32,846 nucleotides of DNA, from positions 1-32,846 of the forward strand of contig PAHD01000027.1 in NCBI GenBank assembly GCA_002704685.1. The letters run 5' to 3'. Origin of the DNA: Fidelibacterota bacterium. Its GTDB lineage: Bacteria; Fidelibacterota; Marinisomatia; SCGC-AAA003-L08; D37C17. The position numbers and the translations under genes are program-made. A model generated the notes under the pieces. It did not search any database and was not told the origin of the DNA. It was given only the letters and a program-made list of their open reading frames with translations. Positions 24,185 through 32,016 of this stretch are shown here, piece after piece; position 1 is the stretch's first letter, and each line of letters begins with the position of its first letter.

Positions 24185-25812
24185 TGAAAATTTATAAATA
24201 TGCGATTTGTTTTCTATTTTTAATAAGTTGTAATTCGAAAAATACAAATAATTTTTTAATTTTAAAGGAAGCATTTGTAGACTGGTATAATAAGAATCAC
24301 TTAACAAATAACTATAATTACGATGTTTCGTATTTTTCCTTAATTAATAACTTATCATCAATGAATTATTATGAAGATATAAGTAGATTTAAACTCGAAT
24401 TAAGTCAAATAAATAAAAATGAATTGAATTCATATAGTAAAATAGATTATGAAATCATGCTATCAACTATTACTCGAATTAATCTTTCTAATTCGTCATT
24501 AAAAGATAAAAACAACAGTTTAAATAATGTGGTATTAAATATATATAATTCATTTTATTTAATTATAAATGATAATAAGTTTAGTGATTTTAATAAAATT
24601 ATCTTGTTAGAAAAGCACCTTCCAGATGTGTTGAAATATTTAAATAATTCAAAAGAAAATTTGTCATCTGAAAATAATTCAAAACTTATCAGTCAATTTA
24701 ATGAGTCTTATTATATACTTATTAATTATTTAAATTACATAATAGATTTGCTTGAAATAAATGAGAATAGCTATAATATTTTATTTGAAAATATTAATCT
24801 TCTTAGAGCTGATTTAAAAAAATTTTTTAACTGGGTGAATTATGATTATTCATTTACATCATCAAATTTATCTTTTTTAGAAAGTGAAAATAATTATTAC
24901 GATTTATATAAAAATAATTTATTTGAAAATGAATTATATAATTATTCTAACACAATAAATTTTTTAAAAAATAAAGTAAATATATTAAAAAATAATTTAT
25001 TCAATGAAAGTTTATCAATTTATTTAAATTTTAATGATGAGCCTGTATGGGTTGATAAATCTGATACATTAAATGTAATAAACTGGGTTGTTAATAATAA
25101 AATTAAAGTAAGTACTATTAATGTAGACGATTTTGTTGAAAAAATATCTGGAAATTATAAAAATATTTTAGATCATTATAAAAATTTAAATATCCAAAGA
25201 TTTGATACTTCTGCTGCAAAAATCATTTTAAAAAAAGATTATAATATCCGCTCAAATTATTATTGTCATGGAAGTTTTGTTTTAGATTTATATGATAAAA
25301 ATTCTTTACAATTAAATGATTATTTTATAACAAATTTAATTTTTGAAAAAATTTTTTCTATGCATAATATATATGGTTCTTTAATTGGTAATAATAATAG
25401 TTTAAGAAATATAGAAAATGAATTGTACTCATCAGGTATTTCACTTTTTTTATATGAGCTTTATATTAATGATTTAAGTGAAAAATTTAAGTTAAATAAA
25501 ATACTCTTTTATTTAAATATAATTAAAAAAATAGAAATTGCTATTTTACAAGATAAACATAATAATAATTTGGATGAGAATAAAATAACAGAAGCTTTTA
25601 AAACAAATGATTTTTTTTCCAATTATTTAGTAGATATAGATCCCAGCAGTTTAAACAATTCAAATATTCTTTATTTAGAATCTATATTATCTTATTTACA
25701 TCTATTGAATAAATATGAAGAGAAGGTATTAATAAAGAAGAAGTTAAAAAAAAATGAATTTATTAATAATATTTTTGAATCTGGATATGTTAACTACTAT
25801 ACAATTAATTAA
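24184..25812 (+). CDS. Lipoprotein, probable degenerate DUF885-like protein
   Basis: A 542-residue predicted outer-membrane or periplasmic lipoprotein. The signal peptide ends in the lipobox Leu-Ile-Ser-Cys16 (FLFLISCNSK). The remainder is mostly helical and very Asn-rich. The order of segments recalls DUF885 metallopeptidase-like proteins: an N-terminal 'yF..l..ls...yy.di..fk.eL..i....L.....iDyeil' block, a central YYCHGSFVLDLYD, and SSGISLFLYELY where DUF885 has EGWALYAE. The zinc motif HExxPGH is replaced by His394-Asn-Ile-Tyr-Gly-Ser-Leu, so if the relation holds the protein has lost catalysis. The family assignment is inference and not certain. It is coupled to nadK (TAATG) and abuts parE with no gap. 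Confidence 0.5.
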   Translation: MKIYKYAICFLFLISCNSKNTNNFLILKEAFVDWYNKNHLTNNYNYDVSYFSLINNLSSMNYYEDISRFKLELSQINKNELNSYSKIDYEIMLSTITRINLSNSSLKDKNNSLNNVVLNIYNSFYLIINDNKFSDFNKIILLEKHLPDVLKYLNNSKENLSSENNSKLISQFNESYYILINYLNYIIDLLEINENSYNILFENINLLRADLKKFFNWVNYDYSFTSSNLSFLESENNYYDLYKNNLFENELYNYSNTINFLKNKVNILKNNLFNESLSIYLNFNDEPVWVDKSDTLNVINWVVNNKIKVSTINVDDFVEKISGNYKNILDHYKNLNIQRFDTSAAKIILKKDYNIRSNYYCHGSFVLDLYDKNSLQLNDYFITNLIFEKIFSMHNIYGSLIGNNNSLRNIENELYSSGISLFLYELYINDLSEKFKLNKILFYLNIIKKIEIAILQDKHNNNLDENKITEAFKTNDFFSNYLVDIDPSSLNNSNILYLESILSYLHLLNKYEEKVLIKKKLKKNEFINNIFESGYVNYYTIN

Positions 25813-27657
25813 ATGAGTAATAAAAATAAATATAGTGCTGATTCTATAAAGTCTTTAGATTGGAAAGAACATATACGTTTAAGACCAGGAATGTATATAG
25901 GAAAGCTTGGGAATGGTTCATCAGTAGATGATGGTATTTACATTCTAATTAAAGAAATCATTGATAATTCCATTGACGAATTTATAATGGGTTTTGGTAA
26001 AAGAATAAATGTTGAGCTTAATGATAATACAATATTTGTAAGAGATTTTGGAAGAGGAATTCCTCTATCTAAACTTGAAGATTGTGTATCTAAAATTAAC
26101 ACAGGTGGAAAATATGATTCTCAGGCATTTAAGAAATCTGTTGGTTTAAATGGTGTAGGCACTAAAGCGGTAAATGCACTTTCAGAAAAATTTCAAATTG
26201 AATCAATAAGAGATAATAACAGTTTGAAATTAATATATGGAAGGGGTGAATTAATAGATAAAATAGAGTCTAAAAAAACAACCTCTAGGAATGGTACAAA
26301 AGTTAAATTTATCCCAGATTCTAATATTTTTAAAAAGTTTAATTTTATAAACGACTATATAGAAACTCAAATATCAAATTATGTTTTTTTAAATTCAGGT
26401 TTAACTATTTATTACAATAAGAAAAAATTCTTTTCAGAGAATGGACTAAAGGACCTACTTGTAAAATATACAGAAAATCAAAAAATTTCTTATCCTATAA
26501 TACATTTAAAAGATAAAGATATAGAAATTGTATTAACTCATGGATACCAATATGGAGAAGAATATTATTCTTTTGTTAATGGTCAAAATACATCAAGTGG
26601 AGGTACTCACTTAGCAGCTTTTCGTGAAGCGATTGTGAAAACTATTAGAGATTTTTATAAAAAAGATTTTGATGCATCAGATATCCGAGCATCAATTATT
26701 TCATCTATTAGTATTAGAATCCAAAATCCTATTTTTGAATCTCAAACAAAAACTAAACTTGGTTCAACTGAAATTGATGAAAACGGTTTAACAGTTAGAG
26801 TATTTATTAATGATTTTGTTAAAAAAAATCTAGATAATTTCTTACATAAAAATACTAATGTATCAGATGAATTATTAAAGAGGATTTTACAATCAGAAAA
26901 AGAAAGAAAAGCTCTTTCAGGTATAAAAAAAATCGCTAATCAAAGAGCAAAATCTGCAAATCTTCATAATAAAAAACTAAGAGACTGTAAATATCATTTT
27001 AATTCAAAAAATATTGATGATGAACTAAGATTGAATACTTCAATTTTTATTACAGAAGGCGACTCCGCATCTGGATCAATTACTAAATCTAGAGATGTTA
27101 AAACTCAAGCAGTTTTTAGTTTGAGAGGAAAGCCATTGAATAGTTTTGGGCTTACTAAAAAAATAGTTTATGAAAATGAAGAGTTTAATTTATTGCAACA
27201 TGCATTAAATATTGAAAATGGAATGGATTATCTAAGATATAATCAGATAATTATTGCTACAGATGCAGATGTTGATGGTATGCATATAAGATTATTATTA
27301 TTAACATTTTTTCTTCAATTTTATCCAAAATTAGTTAGAAATGGTCACATATATATATTGAAAACTCCCTTGTTTAGAGTAAGAGATAAAAATGTGACGA
27401 TTTATGCATATGATGAAAATGAAAAAAATAATGCAATTAATAAACTATCATCAAATCATGAAATCACTCGTTTTAAAGGTCTAGGAGAGATTTCTCCAGG
27501 AGAATTCAAAAATTTCATAAATAATAATATTAAACTTGAGCCTGTAATTTTTAAAGAAAATACATCTATTCAAGAAGTTTTAAGTTACTATATGGGTAAG
27601 AATACTCAGGATAGACAAAATTTTATAATAGAAAATTTAATAATTGAAAATACATAA
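25813..27657 (+). CDS. parE: DNA topoisomerase IV subunit B (Bacteroidota type)
   Basis: ATPase subunit of type IIA topoisomerase IV, which decatenates daughter chromosomes. The GHKL ATPase begins EHIRLRPGMYIG (residues 19-30), with Glu48 and Asn52 in IKEIIDNSIDE for ATP hydrolysis and Mg binding, RDFGRGIP at 77-84 and GLNGVGTKAVNALS. The TOPRIM domain shows FITEGDSASGS, SLRGKPLN and DADVDGMHIR. At 614 residues it is the short ParE size without the GyrB insert. Together with the downstream subunit it closely resembles the Bacteroidota topoisomerase IV pair. A gyrB/gyrA pair should exist elsewhere. It overlaps parC by one base. Confidence 0.88.
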   Translation: MSNKNKYSADSIKSLDWKEHIRLRPGMYIGKLGNGSSVDDGIYILIKEIIDNSIDEFIMGFGKRINVELNDNTIFVRDFGRGIPLSKLEDCVSKINTGGKYDSQAFKKSVGLNGVGTKAVNALSEKFQIESIRDNNSLKLIYGRGELIDKIESKKTTSRNGTKVKFIPDSNIFKKFNFINDYIETQISNYVFLNSGLTIYYNKKKFFSENGLKDLLVKYTENQKISYPIIHLKDKDIEIVLTHGYQYGEEYYSFVNGQNTSSGGTHLAAFREAIVKTIRDFYKKDFDASDIRASIISSISIRIQNPIFESQTKTKLGSTEIDENGLTVRVFINDFVKKNLDNFLHKNTNVSDELLKRILQSEKERKALSGIKKIANQRAKSANLHNKKLRDCKYHFNSKNIDDELRLNTSIFITEGDSASGSITKSRDVKTQAVFSLRGKPLNSFGLTKKIVYENEEFNLLQHALNIENGMDYLRYNQIIIATDADVDGMHIRLLLLTFFLQFYPKLVRNGHIYILKTPLFRVRDKNVTIYAYDENEKNNAINKLSSNHEITRFKGLGEISPGEFKNFINNNIKLEPVIFKENTSIQEVLSYYMGKNTQDRQNFIIENLIIENT

Positions 27658-30182
27658 TGTCAAAAAATAATAGAAATATTTCAAATATGTATGAAGATTG
27701 GTTTTTAGAATATGCTTCATATGTAATACTTGAAAGAGCTGTTCCGAAGATCGAAGATGGATTAAAGCCAGTTCAAAGAAGAATTTTACATTCTATGAGA
27801 GAAATGCATGATTCTAGATATCATAAGGTTGCTAATATTATAGGTAATACAATGCAATTTCATCCACATGGTGATGCAGCAATTAGAGATGCACTTGTGA
27901 ACTTAGGACAAAAAGACTTATTAATTGATACTCAAGGAAATTGGGGAGATATAAGAACTGGAGATAGAGCTGCAGCTCCAAGGTATATTGAGGCGAGATT
28001 ATCAGAGTTTGCATTAGAAGTTTCTTTTAATAAAGCAATTACGGATACTCAACTTTCTTATGATGGAAGAAAAAATGAACCAATTTCATTGCCAGTGAAA
28101 TTTCCTTTATTGTTAGCTCAAGGTGCTGAAGGAATTGCTGTTGGATTATCTACTAAAATTTTACCTCATAATTTTAATGAATTATTAAAAGCCTGTATTC
28201 AAATATTAAAAGAAAAATCTTTTAAGATCTATCCTGATTTTCTAACTGGTGGATTAATAGATGTTTCTCAATATAATAGAGGAAAAAGAGGCGGAAGAAT
28301 TAGAATTAGATCACATATTGAAGTTATAGACAAAAACACTTTGAAAATTTCTAGTATTCCTTATTCAGTAACAACATCAAGCTTAATTGATTCAATAGTA
28401 AAAGCAAACAATTCTGGTAAAATAAAAATAAAAAGTATTGAAGATAATACAGCTGAAAAAATTGAAATAATAATAAATTTAGTTAAAGGAGTATCTCCTG
28501 ATGTAACTATTGATGCACTTTACTCATTCACTAACTGTGAAGTATCTGTTTCACCAAATTGTTGTGTTATTAATGATAATAAACCAGAATTTATAAGTGT
28601 TAACGAATTGTTGAAAATTTCAACTAATAATACTTTAAATTATTTAAAACTAGAACTCCAACATAAGTTAGAAGTCTTAAAAGAAAAATGGCATTTACTA
28701 TATCTTGAAAAAATATTTATAGAAAATAAAATATATAGAGATATTGAAGAATGTGATACTTGGGATTCAATAATAAATACTATTTTATCAAAATTAAAAC
28801 CTCATCTTAAAAAGCTTAATAAAGAAGTTTCAAAAGAGGATATTGCAAAACTAACTGAGATTAAAATTAAAAAAATTACTAAGTATGACAAAAATAAACA
28901 AAAAAATACAATTAAAAATATTGAACATGAAATAGATGAATTGAAAAATGATATTAAACATATTGTTGAGTATACTGTAAGATATTATGAACATCTTATT
29001 AAAAAATATGGTAATGATAAACAAAGAAAAACACAAATATCAGAATTTGATTCTATTTCAGTTAAAAGTGTATCAATTGCTAATAAAAAGTTATTCGTTA
29101 ATAGAAAAGAAGGCTTTATTGGAACTAAATTATCTAAAGATGAGTTTGTTAGTAAATGTTCTAATGTTGATGATGTAATAGTTTTTTTAGATGATGGTAG
29201 GTATATTGTAACAAAAGTAAGTGATAAAAAATATTTAGGAAAAAATATAAAGTATATTTCAACTTGGAAAAAAAATGATAATCACATGATATATAATGTT
29301 GTTTATAAGGATGGAAAGTCAAAATTTTCTTATGTTAAAAGATTTTCTGTACCAACTTTAATTAGAGATAGATTTTACAATATAACTAAAAATTCTGAAA
29401 ATAGTAAAATATTATATTTCACAGCAAATCCTAATAGCGAATCAGAAATTATAAATATTTATTTAAATAGTAAAACTAAAGCCAAAAATAAAGTTTTTGA
29501 ATACGATTTTAAATCTATTAGTATAAAAAACAGATCATCTAAGGGTAACATATTAACTAAATACTTAGTTAGAAAAATAACTCAAAAATCATTAGGCGAA
29601 TCTACTCTTGGAGGTAGAAAGTTGTGGATTGATGAAAGTATAGGTAAAATTAATTTAGAAGATAGAGGTTTGTATTTAGGCAGTTTTAATTCAAAAGATA
29701 AGATTATCATTTTTTATAAAGAGGGAAATTATGAAGTTATAGAATTTGATTTAAATAAAAGGTTTAAAATGTCTGATATATTTATAATTGAAAAATTTGA
29801 TAATAGTAAAGTATATACTGTTTTATATAAAGATGGTAAAAGTAAGCAATATTTTATCAAAAGATTTAAGATAGAAACTTTATTATTAGATAAGAAATTT
29901 TATTTAATCCCAGAAACTCGAGGTACAAAGTGTAAATTAATATCTAAATTCAATAAATTATCTGTTAGGTATAATTATAAGCTTAAAAATAATGATAAAG
30001 TTTCTAAAGAAATTAATGTTAATGATTTTATTGAAATTAAAGGATATAAATCTATTGGCAAGAGACTAGATAATAAATCTCATATGAGTGGTTTTACTTT
30101 CAAAGAAATTTTAAATGAAAAAAATGAAGAAGATTCTGCGGAAAGTGAAAACAAAGAAAATAATGAATTAACTTTATTTTAA
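27657..30182 (+). CDS. parC: DNA topoisomerase IV subunit A (Bacteroidota type)
   Basis: DNA cleavage-religation subunit. The winged-helix region includes ERAVPKIEDGLKPVQRRIL, the quinolone-region helix HPHGDAAIRDAL (69-80) and the active-site Tyr110 in AAPRYIEARLS. The tower and coiled coil follow, with EKWHLLYLEKIFIENKIYRDI, a stretch typical of the Bacteroidota enzyme. The C-terminal domain (about residues 470-800) contains repeated beta-strand units such as VYKDGKSKFSYVKRF and LYKDGKSKQYFIKRF, and lacks the GyrA box QRRGGKG, supporting ParC over GyrA. The C-terminus is acidic. The length is 841 residues. The QRDR Ser is naturally Ala74. It overlaps parE and the next gene by one base each. 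Confidence 0.88.
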   Translation: MSKNNRNISNMYEDWFLEYASYVILERAVPKIEDGLKPVQRRILHSMREMHDSRYHKVANIIGNTMQFHPHGDAAIRDALVNLGQKDLLIDTQGNWGDIRTGDRAAAPRYIEARLSEFALEVSFNKAITDTQLSYDGRKNEPISLPVKFPLLLAQGAEGIAVGLSTKILPHNFNELLKACIQILKEKSFKIYPDFLTGGLIDVSQYNRGKRGGRIRIRSHIEVIDKNTLKISSIPYSVTTSSLIDSIVKANNSGKIKIKSIEDNTAEKIEIIINLVKGVSPDVTIDALYSFTNCEVSVSPNCCVINDNKPEFISVNELLKISTNNTLNYLKLELQHKLEVLKEKWHLLYLEKIFIENKIYRDIEECDTWDSIINTILSKLKPHLKKLNKEVSKEDIAKLTEIKIKKITKYDKNKQKNTIKNIEHEIDELKNDIKHIVEYTVRYYEHLIKKYGNDKQRKTQISEFDSISVKSVSIANKKLFVNRKEGFIGTKLSKDEFVSKCSNVDDVIVFLDDGRYIVTKVSDKKYLGKNIKYISTWKKNDNHMIYNVVYKDGKSKFSYVKRFSVPTLIRDRFYNITKNSENSKILYFTANPNSESEIINIYLNSKTKAKNKVFEYDFKSISIKNRSSKGNILTKYLVRKITQKSLGESTLGGRKLWIDESIGKINLEDRGLYLGSFNSKDKIIIFYKEGNYEVIEFDLNKRFKMSDIFIIEKFDNSKVYTVLYKDGKSKQYFIKRFKIETLLLDKKFYLIPETRGTKCKLISKFNKLSVRYNYKLKNNDKVSKEINVNDFIEIKGYKSIGKRLDNKSHMSGFTFKEILNEKNEEDSAESENKENNELTLF

Positions 30183-30643
30183 TGAAAAAAATTAGATTAA
30201 AAGTATCAAAAATTAAAAATAATTTTTATATGAGAATACCTTCTATTATTTCAGACAAATTGAATCTTAGTAATGGATTAGATTTAGAAGTTACTATTCA
30301 TGGTCAAGCAAAAGAAAACCAAGTAGAAATTTGGGATTTACATCCTGAAGATATAAATGAAATTAATTTAACAATAACTGAAGATGTCCATACTATGAAC
30401 ATGTACAATAGAATTTATATTCCAGAAAAATATCGATTTTTTTTCCCAGCTATAAATAATGATTTTATTTTAACTACAAATGTTGGTAATATCAAAACTC
30501 ATCTTACCTCAAATGGATATTTTACAAAAGGGTTAAGGCAATGGTTTGCAGTAAATGGGCCAATAATGCCTAATGATAAAATTAAAATTGAGTTAGTTGA
30601 TGAAAGTTCATATTCTTATCAATTAAATTATTTAAAGGGTTAG
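30182..30643 (+). CDS. Small protein with AbrB/SpoVT-like N-terminus, function unknown
   Basis: I do not recognise this 153-residue protein as a named family. Residues about 1-45 read like a swapped-hairpin AbrB/MazE DNA-binding element: KIRLKVSKIKNNFYMRIPS, then LNLSNGLDLEVTIHG, i.e. basic strand, R-I-P-S, 'L.L..G..leV'. A second half (about 75-150) has NRIYIPEKYRFFF, ILTTNVGNIKTHLTSNG, GLRQWFAVNGPIMPNDKIKIELV and a final Tyr-x-Leu. It resembles the small 'WF..n..l..GDki.ie' beta-barrel modules (B3/EcoRII-N-like) seen near DNA-modifying enzymes. Both resemblances are inference. It is coupled to parC by TAATG and lies two bases before tnaA, so a DNA-related or regulatory role is a reasonable hypothesis. 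Confidence 0.6.
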   Translation: MKKIRLKVSKIKNNFYMRIPSIISDKLNLSNGLDLEVTIHGQAKENQVEIWDLHPEDINEINLTITEDVHTMNMYNRIYIPEKYRFFFPAINNDFILTTNVGNIKTHLTSNGYFTKGLRQWFAVNGPIMPNDKIKIELVDESSYSYQLNYLKG

Positions 30644-30644
30644 T

Positions 30645-32015
30645 ATGAAAACTATTATTGAACCATTTAAAATAAAGTCAGTAGAGCCTATAAAGATGAA
30701 TTCTATTGATGATAGAAAAAAAATTATTATTAATAATAATTATAATTTATTTCAAGTTAGATCAAATGATGTTATTATAGATTTATTAACAGATTCTGGT
30801 ACTGGAGCAATGAGCTCTAAGCAATGGGCAGGCATAATGAATGGAGATGAATCCTATGCTGGAAGTAATAGTTATTTATATTTCAAAGATGTTATACAGG
30901 ATATCTTTGGTTTCAAGTATATTTTACCTACACACCAAGGAAGAGCATCAGAAAGAATTTTATTTTCTACACTATGTAAAGAAGGAGATATTGTTCCGAA
31001 TAACACACATTTTGATACTACTAAAGCTAATATTTTATTTCAAGGATCAAAGCCAGTTGATTTAATTGACGAGGAATATAAGAATACTCAATCAATCTTT
31101 CCATTTAAAGGAAATATGTCAGTAAAAAAGCTAGAAAAATTATTATCAACTACTGATTTAACTAAAATTCCATTAATTATGTTAACAATTACAAATAATA
31201 GCGGAGGTGGTCAGCCTGTATCAATGCAAAATATAAGTCAGGTTAGTAAAGTAGCAAAAAAATATAAAATACCACTTTATATAGATGCATGTAGATTTGC
31301 TGAAAATGCTTATTTTATCAAACAAAGGGAGGATAAATATAAAAATTGGACAATAAAAAAAATTGTTCAGAAAATTTTTTCTTATGCTGATGGATGTACA
31401 ATGAGTGCAAAAAAAGATGCTATTGTTAATATTGGTGGATTTCTATGTACAAATAATGATGAAGTTGCAGAAAAAAATAAAAATCTTTTAATTTTAACTG
31501 AAGGTTTTCCTACTTATGGTGGTTTAGCTGGAAGAGATCTTGAAGCAATAGCTATTGGGCTTAATGAAGCGATGGATATTGATTATTTGAATTATAGAGT
31601 TAAATCAATAGAATATTTAGGAAACAAATTACTAGAGAATAATATTCCAATTTTACAGCCAACAGGAGGACATGCTATATATATTGATGCTTCATTATTT
31701 TTAAAACATATAAATAAAAATAGATTTCCTGGTCAAGCATTAGCCTGCGAATTATACATTGCTGGTGGAATAAGATGTTCTGAGATAGGAAGTTTAATGT
31801 TTGGTGGTATTGATGAGAATGGGAAAGAGTATTTTTCAGATAATGAATTAGTTAGGTTAGCTATGCCTCGAAGAACATATACTCAAAGCCATATTGATTA
31901 TGTTATAGAAGTAATAATTGATGTATATAAGAGAAGGAAAAATATTAGAGGTTTAAAAATTATTGAACAGTCAAAATATTTAAGACATTTCACAGCTAAA
32001 TTAAAAAAGGTTTAA
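30645..32015 (+). CDS. tnaA: Tryptophanase (PLP beta-eliminating lyase)
   Basis: Cleaves L-tryptophan to indole, pyruvate and ammonia. The 456-residue protein aligns by eye over its whole length with the tryptophanase/tyrosine phenol-lyase family: EPFKIKSVEP start, DLLTDSGTGAMS, PTHQGRASE (cofactor phosphate loop), DACRFAENAYFIK, SYADGCTMSAKKDAIV with PLP Lys257, TYGGLAGRDLEA and LRHFTAKLKKV at the end. Two selector positions favour tryptophanase: Asp124 in FDTTK, where tyrosine phenol-lyase has Thr124, and Ile381 in SEIGS, where the lyase has Arg381. No tnaC-like leader or tnaB permease is present; the gene begins two bases after its neighbour and purL follows after one base. Confidence 0.9.
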   Translation: MKTIIEPFKIKSVEPIKMNSIDDRKKIIINNNYNLFQVRSNDVIIDLLTDSGTGAMSSKQWAGIMNGDESYAGSNSYLYFKDVIQDIFGFKYILPTHQGRASERILFSTLCKEGDIVPNNTHFDTTKANILFQGSKPVDLIDEEYKNTQSIFPFKGNMSVKKLEKLLSTTDLTKIPLIMLTITNNSGGGQPVSMQNISQVSKVAKKYKIPLYIDACRFAENAYFIKQREDKYKNWTIKKIVQKIFSYADGCTMSAKKDAIVNIGGFLCTNNDEVAEKNKNLLILTEGFPTYGGLAGRDLEAIAIGLNEAMDIDYLNYRVKSIEYLGNKLLENNIPILQPTGGHAIYIDASLFLKHINKNRFPGQALACELYIAGGIRCSEIGSLMFGGIDENGKEYFSDNELVRLAMPRRTYTQSHIDYVIEVIIDVYKRRKNIRGLKIIEQSKYLRHFTAKLKKV

Positions 32016-32016
32016 A

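Noticed and set aside
25813..30182. DNA gyrase (gyrB-gyrA) instead of topoisomerase IV
   Set aside because: The A subunit lacks a GyrA box, the B subunit has the short ParE length, and several long segments recall Bacteroidota ParC. Some doubt remains, since type IIA subunits are hard to separate by eye.
30645..32015. Tyrosine phenol-lyase instead of tryptophanase
   Set aside because: The two residues that distinguish the enzymes are Asp124 and Ile381, as in tryptophanase, and the C-terminus LRHFTAKL also matches tryptophanase.
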